In this document: positions 34,192-43,478 of the stretch, piece by piece | Layout: each line of letters opens with the position of its first letter | Position numbering within the stretch: position 1 is the first letter of the stretch | Assembly (NCBI GenBank): GCA_963823675.1 | Contig: CAWGMT010000009.1 | Location: 496,001-560,000 of the forward strand | Direction: 5' to 3' | Length of the DNA: 64,000 nt | Origin: CAWGMT01 sp963823675 | Lineage (GTDB): Bacteria > Planctomycetota > Planctomycetia > Isosphaerales > Isosphaeraceae | The notes under the pieces: generated by a model | What the model saw: the letters and a program-made list of their open reading frames with translations, nothing else | What the model was told of the DNA's origin: nothing | Databases searched by the model: none | Position numbers and translations under genes: made by a program

Positions 34192-36647
34192 TTGGGGTTG
34201 CTCCACTTCCAGTCTCGGATCTCCGGCATGTCCACGCCGTGTTTGTCGATGTAACGCCGGTGCTCGATGAGCTTGTCTGCAAGCTGCTGCTTGAGATAGG
34301 ACCCCTTGGTGCCCGTTTGGGGCAGCCGATCGATCGTATCCATCACCAGGTGGAAGCGATCCATGTCGTTCATGACCGTCATGTCGAAGGCCGTCGTGAT
34401 CGTGCCTTCTTCCTTGTAGCCTCGGACGTGCAGGTTGCGGTTGCGTCGGCGGTACGTCAGCCGGTGGATCAGCCAGGGGTATCCGTGGAAGGCAAAGATG
34501 ATGTGCTTGTCTTTCGTGAAGAGCGAATCGTAGTCCGTCTCGCTCATCCCGTGCGGGCCCTCGGTGTCGGGCTCCAGCTTCATGAGATCGACGACATTGA
34601 CCACCCGGACTCTCAGCTCGGGCAAGTGCTCGCGGAGAATCGAAACGGCGGCCAGCGTCTCCAGGGTGGGGACATCGCCGCAACAGGCCATCACCACATC
34701 CGGCTCGCCGCCCTGATCGTTGCTGGCCCATTGCCAGATGCCGATCCCCTCCGTGCAATGCGCGACGGCGGCGTCCATGGTCAGCCATTGGGGGGCGTCG
34801 TGCTTGCCGCAAACCACGAGATTGATGTAGTTCCGACTGCGCAGGCAATGATCCATCACCGACAGAAGGCAGTTGGCGTCGGGCGGTAGGTAGACGCGCA
34901 CCATCTCGGACTTCTTGTTGATGATGTGGTCGATGAAGCCGGGGTCCTGGTGCGTGAAGCCGTTGTGGTCCTGCCGCCAGACGTGGGAGGTCAGCAGGTA
35001 GTTCAGCGAGGCGACGTCCCGTCGCCACGGCAGCTCCGACGACATCTTCAGCCACTTGGCATGCTGGGTGAACATCGAATCGACGATGCGGATGAACGCC
35101 TCGTAGCTGTTGAACAGCCCGTGCCGCCCGGTGAGCAGATATCCCTCGAGCCAACCCTCGCATTGATGCTCGCTCAGCATCTCCATCACGCTTCCATCGG
35201 GCGCGAGGAACTGGTCGATCTCGATCGTCTGCGCGTCCCACTGCCGATTGGTGACTTCAAAGACGGCTTCCAGCCGATTCGAGATCGTCTCATCCGGACC
35301 GAAAACTCGGAAAATCCGCGGATTGGCGTTCAACTTGGTCACGTCGCGAAGGAACGGGCCCAGCACGTGCACATTGCCGGCAATGGCAGCGGTGGGCGCG
35401 GTGACGTTGACAGCGTAATTGCGGAAGTCCGGCATGCGCAGCTCGCGCAGCAGTTTCCCACCATTGGCGTGGGGGTTGGCGCCCATCCGCCGGTCACCCT
35501 CAGGCGCCAGTTCGGCCAGTTCGGGCACGAGCCGGCCATGCTCGTCGAAGAGCTCCTCCGGCTTGTAGCTTCTCATCCAGCTCTCGAGCTGCTCCAGATG
35601 CTCGGGAGGGGTCGATCTAGACACGGAAAGCGGCACCTGATGGGCCCGGAACGTGCCCTCGACCGGCTGGCCATCGATGACTTTCGGACCGGTCCAGCCC
35701 TTGAGCGATCTGAGAACGATCATCGGCCAGCGCGGGCGCGTGATGTTCCCCTGGATGCGGGCGTCATGCTGGATCTTTTGGATTTGCTCCACGACCTGAT
35801 CGAGGGTTGCGGCCATGGTCTGATGCATCTTCTCTGGCTCTTCGCCCTCGACGAAGAAAGGCGTCCAGCCGTAGCCGCGGAACAACTGGTCGAGTTCCTC
35901 GTGGGTGATCCGGGCGAGGACCGTCGGGTTGGAGATCTTGTAGCCGTTCAAGTGCAGGATCGGTAGCACGACCCCGTCGCTCGCCGGGTCGAGAAACTTG
36001 TTGGAATGCCATGCGGTGGCCAGTGGTCCTGTCTCGGCCTCGCCATCGCCAACGACGCAGGCGACGACCAGGTCGGGATTGTCAAACGCGGCCCCGAAGG
36101 CATGGCTGATCGAATACCCCAGCTCGCCCCCCTCATGAATCGACCCCGGCGTTTGCGGCGAAACGTGGCTGGAAATCCCGCCCGGGAACGAGAACTGCTG
36201 GAACAGCTTTTTGAGCCCGGCCTCGTCCTGGCTGATGTTGGGATAGACCTCGCTGTAGGTGCCTTCGAGGTAGACGTTGCCCACCACCGCCGGGGCGCCG
36301 TGGCCGGGACCGGAAATGTAGATCATGTTGAGGTCATGCTGTTTGATGACCCGGTTCAGATGCGCGTAGATGAAGTTCTGTCCGGGGGTCGTTCCCCAAT
36401 GCCCCAGCAACAGTTGTTTCACATGCTCCAGTTTCAGCGGTTGCCGAAGCAAGGGATTCTCGCACAGATAGATCTGACCCACGGAAAGGTAATTCGCAGC
36501 GCGCCAGTAGGCATTGATCTTGCGGAGTTGTTCCGGGTCGAGGGGACCTTGCTTCTCCGGAGATTGCGACGCCGGAATCGTCGGGGGCCGGGCAGTGCGC
36601 AGCAAATCCCGCTCGTGGTGGCTCTTCTTGACTTCGAGTTTCGACAT
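34188..36647 (-). CDS. xfp: Xylulose-5-P/fructose-6-P phosphoketolase
   Basis: 819 residues, the normal length for the family. Family motifs include YLSVGQIYL, LLGHWGTTPGQNF, the thiamine-diphosphate region GDGEAETGPLATAW, HLNGYKISNP and LTSHVWRQDHNGFTHQDPGF. It splits xylulose-5-P or fructose-6-P with phosphate into acetyl phosphate plus glyceraldehyde-3-P or erythrose-4-P. Acetate kinase lies directly upstream (53 bp) and can turn the acetyl phosphate into ATP, and the class I aldolase overlaps downstream. Confidence 0.97.
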   Translation of the reverse strand: MSKLEVKKSHHERDLLRTARPPTIPASQSPEKQGPLDPEQLRKINAYWRAANYLSVGQIYLCENPLLRQPLKLEHVKQLLLGHWGTTPGQNFIYAHLNRVIKQHDLNMIYISGPGHGAPAVVGNVYLEGTYSEVYPNISQDEAGLKKLFQQFSFPGGISSHVSPQTPGSIHEGGELGYSISHAFGAAFDNPDLVVACVVGDGEAETGPLATAWHSNKFLDPASDGVVLPILHLNGYKISNPTVLARITHEELDQLFRGYGWTPFFVEGEEPEKMHQTMAATLDQVVEQIQKIQHDARIQGNITRPRWPMIVLRSLKGWTGPKVIDGQPVEGTFRAHQVPLSVSRSTPPEHLEQLESWMRSYKPEELFDEHGRLVPELAELAPEGDRRMGANPHANGGKLLRELRMPDFRNYAVNVTAPTAAIAGNVHVLGPFLRDVTKLNANPRIFRVFGPDETISNRLEAVFEVTNRQWDAQTIEIDQFLAPDGSVMEMLSEHQCEGWLEGYLLTGRHGLFNSYEAFIRIVDSMFTQHAKWLKMSSELPWRRDVASLNYLLTSHVWRQDHNGFTHQDPGFIDHIINKKSEMVRVYLPPDANCLLSVMDHCLRSRNYINLVVCGKHDAPQWLTMDAAVAHCTEGIGIWQWASNDQGGEPDVVMACCGDVPTLETLAAVSILREHLPELRVRVVNVVDLMKLEPDTEGPHGMSETDYDSLFTKDKHIIFAFHGYPWLIHRLTYRRRNRNLHVRGYKEEGTITTAFDMTVMNDMDRFHLVMDTIDRLPQTGTKGSYLKQQLADKLIEHRRYIDKHGVDMPEIRDWKWSNPK

Positions 36648-36700
36648 TGGATGGCTCCCTCATACGTTTCTGTTGGTGTTAATTCTTGGATCATCAGAAA

Positions 36701-37902
36701 TCATGATGGCCGCGGCGTAAGACGAGCCACGGCCCTGGCGATCATCAAGGCTTCGTCGGTGTGGATAACCCGGACCTTGACCGGACCTCGGTCGGTCGAG
36801 ATCAGGAGGGCGCTGGATGCGTTTCGGCCTTCGTCCAGGGCGATCCCCAGGAATTCCAGGCTCTCGCAAATACGGCGGCGGATCTCGGCGCGTTCTCACC
36901 GATCCCTCCGGCGAATACCAGAGTGTCCAGCCCGCCGAGAGCGGCGGCGAACGCGCCGATCCACTTCCTCGCCTGGTAGCAAAACAGTTCGATCGCCTCG
37001 GCTGCCCGGACATCGACATTCTGCCGGGCCAGGAGATCGCGCACATCGGAGCTGGTTTCCGAGACCCCGAGCAGGCCGGACTCGTGGTTCACGAGGCTGT
37101 CGAACTGGTCGGCCGTCATCCCCTCGGTCCGCGACAGGAACCGGACCAGGCCCGGATCGAGGTCGCCCGTGCGCGTCCCCATGACCAGCCCGGAGGCCGG
37201 CGTGAAGCCCATTGTCGTGTCAATGGAATGGCCCCCTCGGACCGCCGCCAGACTCGCGCCGGCTCCCAGATGCGCCAGGATGACACGGGCCCGCGCTTCC
37301 TCCGGCCCGGCGACCCGGGCCAGCTCCTCCATCAGATACGCATACGACAGGCCATGGAAGCCATAGCGCCGGACCTCGACGGCCTGATACCGCCGCGGGA
37401 TCGGCACGATCTGAGCGACGCGGGGCATGTCGTGATGAAATGCGGTGTCGAAGCATGCAACCTGGGGTAAGCCGGGATCGCAGTTTCGGAACGCCTCGAT
37501 CAGCTCGATCTCGCCCGGCAAGTGATCCGGGTCGTACGAGCTGATCCTGCGCAACTCCTCGATCAGCTCGGCCGTGACGCGTTCGGGCTGATGGTATCGA
37601 CTCCCCCCATGAACGACACGATGCCCGACGGCGGCGATCTCCGCGAACCGGCCGGCGTGCTGGAGCCAATCGATCAGCAGGCGGACGGCCGCCTTCAGGT
37701 CCTGGGCATCGACCCGGCGGTCCTCCTCGCGACCGCCGCCGGCCGGGGCCATGACCCACCGGGCATCATCCAGCCCGATCCGATCGACCCTTCCGGACAG
37801 GAGCCGCGAAATCGGCTCGGTCCGCTCGAAGAGCGCGAACTTGAGGCTCGACGATCCACCGTTGATCGTCAGGATGCGGGATGGGGCATTTCTTGTGGAC
37901 AT
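36701..37902 (-). CDS. ackA: Acetate kinase (one-base frameshift near the 3' end)
   Basis: About 400 residues when read through. ASKHA-family motifs are present: ILTINGGSSSLKFALF, VGHRVVHGG, YGFHGLSYAYL, LAHLGAGASLA and FAGGIGENAP. Just after the last motif (about 36893) a G appears to be missing from GCGCCGAGATC. In the corrected frame the conserved ending continues (RRRICESLEFLGIALDEGRN ... VRVIHTDEALMIAR) to a stop at 36701. Without correction it would end at 36802 with an unnatural tail. It makes ATP from acetyl phosphate produced by the neighbouring phosphoketolase. The gap to atpG is 8 bp. Confidence 0.93.
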
Positions 37903-37910
37903 TTCGCACC

Positions 37911-38804
37911 TCAGCGCGTCTTTGCTTTGGACAACGATTCGTAGCCGGATATAACATCGAATAATTCTTCATCAATGGAAGTCTGGCGCAGGCGGCGAAA
38001 GGTTTGATTCAGGCTGCCCACGAGGCCGTCGATGTTTTTCTCGGCTCGCTGCATGGCGGCCAGGCGGCTCGCGTTTTCGGCTGCCAACGATTCGGCGCAC
38101 GCCTTGTACAACGAGACAAAAAGATACTCCCGGACGAGAGCCTCCAATGTCCGCTCACGGCCGCCAATCGCCTCGGGCAGGTTCTTGGTCGGCCAGGGCA
38201 GATGGGCCAGCCTGCGGCCCCATTGTGTATCCAGGGGCAGCAGGCGTTGGCTGACGGGTTCATAAGCGGCCCCGGCCTTGGGGCAGTTGTGGAAGAGATA
38301 AAGTTGAACGGTTTCGTGCTTCTCGTGGTGGGCTTCAGTCCCAACGAGAATCTGCCCGACGAGTGGCGTGATGGCGCTCACGGAAGTCGGGACGGTGAAG
38401 AGTCCCACCGGTGGCAGACCAGCATCCGCCAGCCTTGATCGGACGCGCTCGCCGACGGCCCAGACTTTCTTTTCGCCGGGTAAACGACCGAGCGCCTTGA
38501 CGACAGAATCCGCCAGCACATCATTGAACTGGCCGACCAATCCCTGATCCGAGCCGAAGACGATGGCGGTCACCGTCTTCGCAGCCGCGTCTGGCCGCCC
38601 GGCTTGAAGGGCGGCAGCCTGCGGAGTCCTCAAGCAAACAGCCAAGCCCAGCTCCACGGTGCGATCGTAGTCCGCCAGCGCCAGCACCGATTTCTCATAC
38701 TGTCCGATGCTCGAGGCTGCCAAAGCTTTCATTGAACGGACCACCGCTTTGAGATCTCCCGCTCCGCTGATCTTGCGGCGTAGGCTTGCCAGTGTATCGC
38801 TCAT
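37911..38804 (-). CDS. atpG: N-ATPase subunit gamma
   Basis: 297 residues of the F-type gamma fold: an N-terminal helix (LASLRRKISGAGDLKAVVRS then MKALAASSIGQYE), FGSDQGLVGQFND in the Rossmann part and a C-terminal helix with NIDGLVGSLNQTFRRLRQ. It is the rotating central stalk. It is the last gene of the atpDCQRBEFAG cluster, the order of N-type ATPases, and overlaps atpA by 4 bp. Confidence 0.93.
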   Translation of the reverse strand: MSDTLASLRRKISGAGDLKAVVRSMKALAASSIGQYEKSVLALADYDRTVELGLAVCLRTPQAAALQAGRPDAAAKTVTAIVFGSDQGLVGQFNDVLADSVVKALGRLPGEKKVWAVGERVRSRLADAGLPPVGLFTVPTSVSAITPLVGQILVGTEAHHEKHETVQLYLFHNCPKAGAAYEPVSQRLLPLDTQWGRRLAHLPWPTKNLPEAIGGRERTLEALVREYLFVSLYKACAESLAAENASRLAAMQRAEKNIDGLVGSLNQTFRRLRQTSIDEELFDVISGYESLSKAKTR

Positions 38805-40359
38805 GGCTGCTTCTTGGGTTCGGGTTCGGGTTTTGACTGGAAGGGCGCGATCGTTTTGCCGACGACTTGCAAGATCGCCATGCGGTCCTCGTCGCTCAAC
38901 TTGTCGGTCGAGGAAAAGCGCTGGCGAATCTCGGCCGGGATGTCCGCCGCTGCCTTTCTCAAAGCTTGCTCGGCATCCCGGATCTTGTCGATCGGCACAC
39001 TGTCCAGGACACCGCCGGTGAGTGCCACGAGGATGACGATTTGTTCCGCGACCGACGCCGGTTCGAGCTCCGGTTGGATGAGGATGGCCCGGATTCGCTG
39101 GCCATGATCGATGATCTTGCGAGTGTGGTCATCGAGCCGCGTGCCGAACTTGGCGAACGATTCCAGCTCGGTGAACTGCGCATACGCGAGCTTGAGATCG
39201 CCCGCCACCCCTCGGTAGGCCGCCCGTTGCGCCTTGCCACCGACGCGGGAAACGGATCTGCCGACATCGACGGCGGGCAGAACGCCCAGCTCGAATAACG
39301 TCGGCGACAGGTAAATCTGACCGTCGGTTATGGAGATGAGATTCGTCGGAATGTACGCCGAGATGTTCTGCGCCTCGGTCTCGATGATGGGCAGAGCGGT
39401 GAGCGAGCCCCCGTGAAGGTCGTCGCGAAGATGCGTGGCACGCTCCAGGAGCCGGGAGTGGATGTAAAAGATATCGCCAGGAAACGCTTCGCGACCGGGC
39501 GGGCGGCGCAGCAGCAAGGAAATCTCGCGATAAGCCCGCGCGTGGTGGGTGAGGTCGTCGTAAACGATGAGCACGTCCCGGCCCGCTTCCATGAAATGCT
39601 CCGCGATGCTGGTCGCGGCGTAGGGGGCGATGTAGGCGAGCCCGGGCGGTCCGTTGCCTTCGGCCACGACAACGACGGTGTAATCCATCGCTCCGTTTTC
39701 GCGCAGGTTGGCGACGACCTTGGCGACGGCGGATGCTCGCTGGCCAATCGCACAATAGACGCACAGCACATTCTGGTCGCGCTGGTTCAGAATGGTATCG
39801 ATCGCGATCGCGGACTTGCCGGTTTGGCGGTCGCCGACGATCAGCTCGCGCTGGCCGCGGCCGATCGGAATGAGCGCATCGATGACGATGAGGCCAGTCT
39901 GCAGAGGCACGGAAACGAGAGCGCGGTCCATGATGGCTGGTGCGGGGCGTTCGATGGGCAAACGCTGGCTGGAGGCGACCGGACCTTTACCATCGAGCGG
40001 CCCGCCCAAGGCGTCGATGACGCGCCCGATCAGTTGATCGCCCACCGGGACGTCCATCACGCGACCCGTGCGCTCGACCTCATTACCCGCGTGCAGATGC
40101 TCGCATTCGCCGAGAAGCACGACGCCGATTTCGTCCGAATCGACGTTGAACGCGATGCCATACAGATCGCCGGGAAACTTCACCAGCTCATCAAAGCCCA
40201 CGCCCGGCAGGCCCGAGACCTTGGCGATGCCGATGGAGACGCTCGTGATAGTCCCCACTTCACGGGCGCCAACTGCGGCGTGAAGGCGTCAAGCGTGCGG
40301 CTGATGCCGGCGAACGCCGAGTCGAAGATGCTGTGCAGGCTGGCAGACGAGTTATTCAA
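38801..40359 (-). CDS. atpA: N-ATPase subunit alpha (probable 5' frameshift)
   Basis: The frame from GTG at 40258 gives 485 residues with the alpha-subunit Walker A GDRQTGKSA (142-150), VYCAIGQRASAVAKVV and the C-terminal helical domain. It lacks the usual N-terminal 30 residues. These are found one frame away just upstream (IFDSAFAGISRTLDAFTPQL), starting at a TTG at 40359 that overlaps the atpF stop. A missing C in GCGCCCGTGAA (about 40270) would restore P-REVGTITSV. Either start could be used; the longer form is more like the family. It forms the regulatory nucleotide sites of the F1 head. Confidence 0.93.
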
Positions 40360-41432
40360 TGGACCGCCTTTGGAGCCGAGGCTACCGGTACAGGCCCGTT
40401 TTGGGGTTCATGCTTCGGCCCGGGCCTGGCTTCGGTCTTCGTTTCAGGCTTGGCTTCGGCCTTCGTTTCAGGCTTGGCTTCGGCCTTCGTTTCAGGCTTG
40501 GCTTCGGCCTTCGTTTCAGGCTTGGCCGCGGCCTTTGGCTCGGGCTTGGCTTCAGCCTTTGCCTCGGGCTTGGCTTCAGCCTTTGCCTCGGGCTTGGCTT
40601 CAGCCTTTGGCTCGGGCTTGGCTTCAGTGTTTGGCTCGGGCTTGGACTTTGCGTCCGGCTTGGATTCGGGCTTGGCATCGTGGTGCAGAAGCTCGCCGGC
40701 GCTCTTTTCCAGCGTCAACAGATACTCCGCGATGCTCCATGCCACCTTCTGTCCGTTGGTGGAGAGTTCAATACCGCTGACCAGCTCCGGCGCGGTCTCG
40801 AACTGGACATGAGCGTCTGGGGCGAAAGTTTCCTGCACCGCACTTTCGATCGCGGTCCGCTGTGCTGGCGGCATATCGAACGCGCTATGCACGCTCACCG
40901 TGTGGTTCGAGGTCTTGAAGGCGTTCGCCAACTGCTCCTTGGCCGCGCCGGAGAGCGCACGCACGCGACGAACGAATACGTCGCCCATGCGTTCCTCAAG
41001 GCTCGTGCTGGCGAGGTCCGCCAGCGTCTTGCGGGTGATGGCAAAGACTTCCTTCTGCGTCCAGCGGATGATTTCTTGACTCAGGTTACGTTGTTCGCTT
41101 CGCAACGCGTCCAGGCGCTTGGCACGCAGCGCCTCGGCATCCGTACGTGCTTCGTCCAGGAGCCGCTGACGATCGGCTTTGGCCTCGTCCGTGGCTTTTT
41201 TCAAAAGCGCTGTACGCTCCTTGTCGAAGGCCTCGTTCTTGTGCTGAAAGTCGTCGCGTTCCTTCTGCGCTTCCGCCACTTTTGCCTCGGCATCCGCGAG
41301 TTGGGTGGCGATCCCTTTCTCGCGCTCGTCGATGGCGTGGAGGATGGGTTTGTAAAGGAAATGCTTCAACAACCACACCAGGATCAGGAAGTTGATTGCC
41401 TGCGCGAGGACGGTGAACCAATTGATGAGCAT
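40356..41432 (-). CDS. atpF: N-ATPase subunit b with long repetitive tail
   Basis: 358 residues, longer than typical. The N-terminal membrane helix (AINFLILVWLLKHFLYKPIL) is followed by the long charged coiled-coil stalk and a delta-like C-terminal domain (to about residue 250), as in N-ATPases that lack a separate delta gene. The last 100 residues or so are a Lys/Glu/Pro/Ala tail made of 8-residue repeats of the form AKPETKAE. The tail is highly charged, disordered and not part of the normal b subunit. Confidence 0.92.
   Translation of the reverse strand: MLINWFTVLAQAINFLILVWLLKHFLYKPILHAIDEREKGIATQLADAEAKVAEAQKERDDFQHKNEAFDKERTALLKKATDEAKADRQRLLDEARTDAEALRAKRLDALRSEQRNLSQEIIRWTQKEVFAITRKTLADLASTSLEERMGDVFVRRVRALSGAAKEQLANAFKTSNHTVSVHSAFDMPPAQRTAIESAVQETFAPDAHVQFETAPELVSGIELSTNGQKVAWSIAEYLLTLEKSAGELLHHDAKPESKPDAKSKPEPNTEAKPEPKAEAKPEAKAEAKPEAKAEAKPEPKAAAKPETKAEAKPETKAEAKPETKAEAKPETKTEARPGPKHEPQNGPVPVASAPKAVH
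40430..40665 (-). repeat. Tandem 24-bp repeats encoding the AtpF tail
   Basis: Around nine or ten tandem units of 24 bp (sense GAAGCCAAGCCTGAAACGAA and variants) encode the AKPETKAE-type tail of AtpF. Blocks of identical units lie next to slightly different ones, suggesting expansion by slippage or unequal exchange. Confidence 0.85.
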
Positions 41433-41435
41433 GGC

Positions 41436-41717
41436 TTACTTTCCTGTGGCTTTTTCAATGACGTGGTGCCAGAACGGGTTGGCGAAGATCAGAATCATCG
41501 AGATCACGAGACAGTAGATGGCGATGGATTCGATCATCGCCAGGCCCACGAACAAGGTTCGTGTGATGGTGCTAGAGGCATCGGGCTGTTGTGCCAGAGA
41601 AGTCAGGGCCGTCGAGACGGACCGTCCTTCGCCAAGCGCCGGTGCGATACTGCCTACTGCGATCGTGATGCCGGCAGTAATGATCGAAACGATCGCGATC
41701 AGAGTCATGCTGTCCAT
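41436..41717 (-). CDS. atpE: N-ATPase subunit c (rotor ring)
   Basis: 93 residues, two membrane helices joined by the polar loop QQPDAS. The ion-binding carboxylate is Glu63 in GLAMIESIAIYC, followed by Ser64 and Tyr68, the spacing seen in Na+-binding rings. In helix 1 Glu30 (ALGEGRS) occupies the place of the Na+-ligand Gln of sodium ATPases. Two carboxylates per site are a feature reported for N-ATPase rotors. Whether the ring carries Na+ or H+ cannot be settled from sequence. Confidence 0.95.
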   Translation of the reverse strand: MDSMTLIAIVSIITAGITIAVGSIAPALGEGRSVSTALTSLAQQPDASSTITRTLFVGLAMIESIAIYCLVISMILIFANPFWHHVIEKATGK

Positions 41718-41747
41718 TGGTGTCCTTTCGTCGCTGTTGGTCGTGGT

Positions 41748-42419
41748 TCACGCTGCGCGGGTTCGCGTGGCGGCCGCGATGTAAACGGTGGCGAGGATGC
41801 TGAAAATGTAAGCCTGCACCATGCCCGTGAGCAGACCGAGCAGGTACATGAAGTCCGGGAAAAAGAGGGGCGTGATTGTGAGCAAGATAGCGACGATCAT
41901 CGTCCCGCTCATGATGTTGCCGAAGAGACGCATGGCCAGGGCGAACGTGCGCGAGATCTCGCTGATGATGTTGAACGGCAACATGATCCACGTCGGCTTC
42001 AGGTAGGACTTGAGGTAACCGCCCAAGCCTTGCTCCTCGATGCCGAAGAGCGGCACGGCGACAAACACCGAGATCGCCAAGGCCGACGTCGTCGAGAGCG
42101 AACCCGTTGGCGCTTCATATCCCGGGATGATTGCACAGAGGTTGGAGACCGCGATGAACAGGAACAACGTGCCCAGAAAACCCAGATACTTGGCTGGATG
42201 GTCGAGGCCCACTTCTTTGATCTGTTCCTCGATCGTGGTGACCACAATCTCAAGAAAGCCTTGCCAGCGCGAGATATGCAGTTCGGTCGCGAGCTTGCGC
42301 GTGATCAGCCACGCGCCAGCGGTCATCACGAGCATGAGCACCCAGGTCGTGATGATGGTGCTATTAAGCTCGACGAAGCCGTACCGCCAGAACACGAGGT
42401 CATCGGGAGTAAGGCGCAA
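41748..42419 (-). CDS. atpB: N-ATPase subunit a
   Basis: 223 residues with five or six membrane helices. The essential Arg is in EISRTFALAMRLFGN, and the family FGNIMSG segment follows it. With subunit c it forms the ion half-channels. The start at 42419 overlaps the atpR stop by 20 bp. The 31-bp gap to atpE is the largest within the ATPase cluster. Confidence 0.94.
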   Translation of the reverse strand: MRLTPDDLVFWRYGFVELNSTIITTWVLMLVMTAGAWLITRKLATELHISRWQGFLEIVVTTIEEQIKEVGLDHPAKYLGFLGTLFLFIAVSNLCAIIPGYEAPTGSLSTTSALAISVFVAVPLFGIEEQGLGGYLKSYLKPTWIMLPFNIISEISRTFALAMRLFGNIMSGTMIVAILLTITPLFFPDFMYLLGLLTGMVQAYIFSILATVYIAAATRTRAA

Positions 42420-42726
42420 TGTTGGTCTCCTCTTCCCATTGAGCCGGCACTTCGGCCGGAGGCCGTGCGAGCCGCTTCACTACGATGAATCGCGCGACCA
42501 GAAATCCCAGGAGGCACGCCACGAGCCTCGACCAATGGCCCTGCGAAACCAGATAGAACCCAGCCAGAATCAGAGCGGTTCGCAAGAGCAGGCTGCCGAG
42601 GAACCAGAGCGCCGGCCTTTCAGAGGTCACACCCTTCTGGACCGTCCACCACAGGCCGCCGAAAAAGAACACACCAAGCAAGGCGCCTCCAAATAGCGCC
42701 AGCGCAAGAGCCGGGATGTCATTCAT
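42400..42726 (-). CDS. atpR: N-ATPase accessory subunit AtpR
   Basis: 108 residues with three hydrophobic segments and two Arg in or near the membrane (LGSLLLRTALILAGFYLV; CLLGFLVARFIVVKRL). It matches the AtpR/subunit I-like component found only in N-type ATPase operons, thought to help c-ring assembly. The start at 42726 overlaps the atpQ end. Confidence 0.88.
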   Translation of the reverse strand: MNDIPALALALFGGALLGVFFFGGLWWTVQKGVTSERPALWFLGSLLLRTALILAGFYLVSQGHWSRLVACLLGFLVARFIVVKRLARPPAEVPAQWEEETNIAPYSR

Positions 42727-43048
42727 CCGAATCCTCCTGCATTTCTTTATATTCCGAGTTGACCCAATGCCAGGCATTGAGACAGCCGATGATCAAACCA
42801 AGGAGAAGCAGCATCAACGCCCATGAATACTTGCTCGGATAGCGACTGTCGACCCAGATCCCGAGCGCCGCCCCGATCAAAGTCGGCAGCACCACCGTCC
42901 AGCCGATCAACCCGGACATACCCAGGCCGAACCAGACGCTCTTCGTGCCGTTGCGCCGCGCCTTCAGCTTGCGCGCCGCCTGTGCGGCGACGTGCCGGCT
43001 GAAGCTGGTCTCCTCGTTCGGGAAATTCGACCTGTGTTCTTCATTCAT
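42719..43048 (-). CDS. atpQ: N-ATPase accessory subunit AtpQ (AtpI-like)
   Basis: 109 residues: a basic, polar N-terminus and two membrane helices (GLIGWTVVLPTLIGAALGIW; YSWALMLLLLGLIIGCLNAW) with the WV-DSRYP segment in the loop, as in AtpQ/AtpZ proteins. It probably assists assembly or Mg2+ supply. It overlaps atpC upstream and atpR downstream. Confidence 0.88.
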   Translation of the reverse strand: MNEEHRSNFPNEETSFSRHVAAQAARKLKARRNGTKSVWFGLGMSGLIGWTVVLPTLIGAALGIWVDSRYPSKYSWALMLLLLGLIIGCLNAWHWVNSEYKEMQEDSDE

Positions 43049-43478
43049 GTTGAAATTCCACGAAGCGGCGGATGAATCCGCTCTCCATCTTCGCCAACAC
43101 CGAGCGAACGCTCTTCTCCTCTTCGTCCAGGTTGAGAAACTCGCGCTTCACGGCCTCGTGGAGGTCTGCGAGGTCCGTTCCGCCGATCGCATTGCGCACC
43201 GAGACAAGGACATTCTCGCCCGCCTTGACCAGCACTCCTTGATCGACGGCCAGATAGACCTCGCCTTCCGCTTCGGTTTCATACGTCAGGATCCCCGGCG
43301 CCAAGGCTGCGGCGCAGTCTAGCCGGTGCGGCAGGAGTCCAAAAGAACCCTGGAGCGATTGGGCCACAATCCGTTGCACGCCCTTCTTTTCAACAAAGAC
43401 CTGGAAGGGAAGGAGAACTTTGAGATTAATGGGAAGGGGCTCCCTGTTTGGCCGGCGCTTTGGGTTTACCAGCCGCAT
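43041..43478 (-). CDS. atpC: N-ATPase subunit epsilon
   Basis: 145 residues in the longest frame. The beta-sandwich (KVLLPFQVFVEKKGVQRIVA, GSFGLLPHRLDCAAALAPGI, EVYLAVDQGVLVKAGENVLV) is followed by a helical C-terminus. The longest frame begins inside the atpD 3' end, and the first 17 residues are unlike the family; the true start may lie nearer codon 18, where AGGGAG is followed at 9 nt only by an unusual ATT. The start is therefore uncertain. Confidence 0.88.
   Translation of the reverse strand: MRLVNPKRRPNREPLPINLKVLLPFQVFVEKKGVQRIVAQSLQGSFGLLPHRLDCAAALAPGILTYETEAEGEVYLAVDQGVLVKAGENVLVSVRNAIGGTDLADLHEAVKREFLNLDEEEKSVRSVLAKMESGFIRRFVEFQHE

Noticed and set aside
33169..35241. Fusion of the aldolase with an upstream domain in one long frame
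   Set aside because: The upstream part is antiphase to the phosphoketolase gene; ATGA at 34188-34191 marks the true aldolase start.
40430..40665. CRISPR-like tandem repeat
   Set aside because: Units of 24 bp are contiguous without spacers and encode a regular protein tail.
40359..42488. Very long plus-strand frame opposite the ATPase genes
   Set aside because: It is antisense to atpF, atpE, atpB and atpR with clear motifs; the periodic peptide at its start is the reverse of the AtpF repeat.
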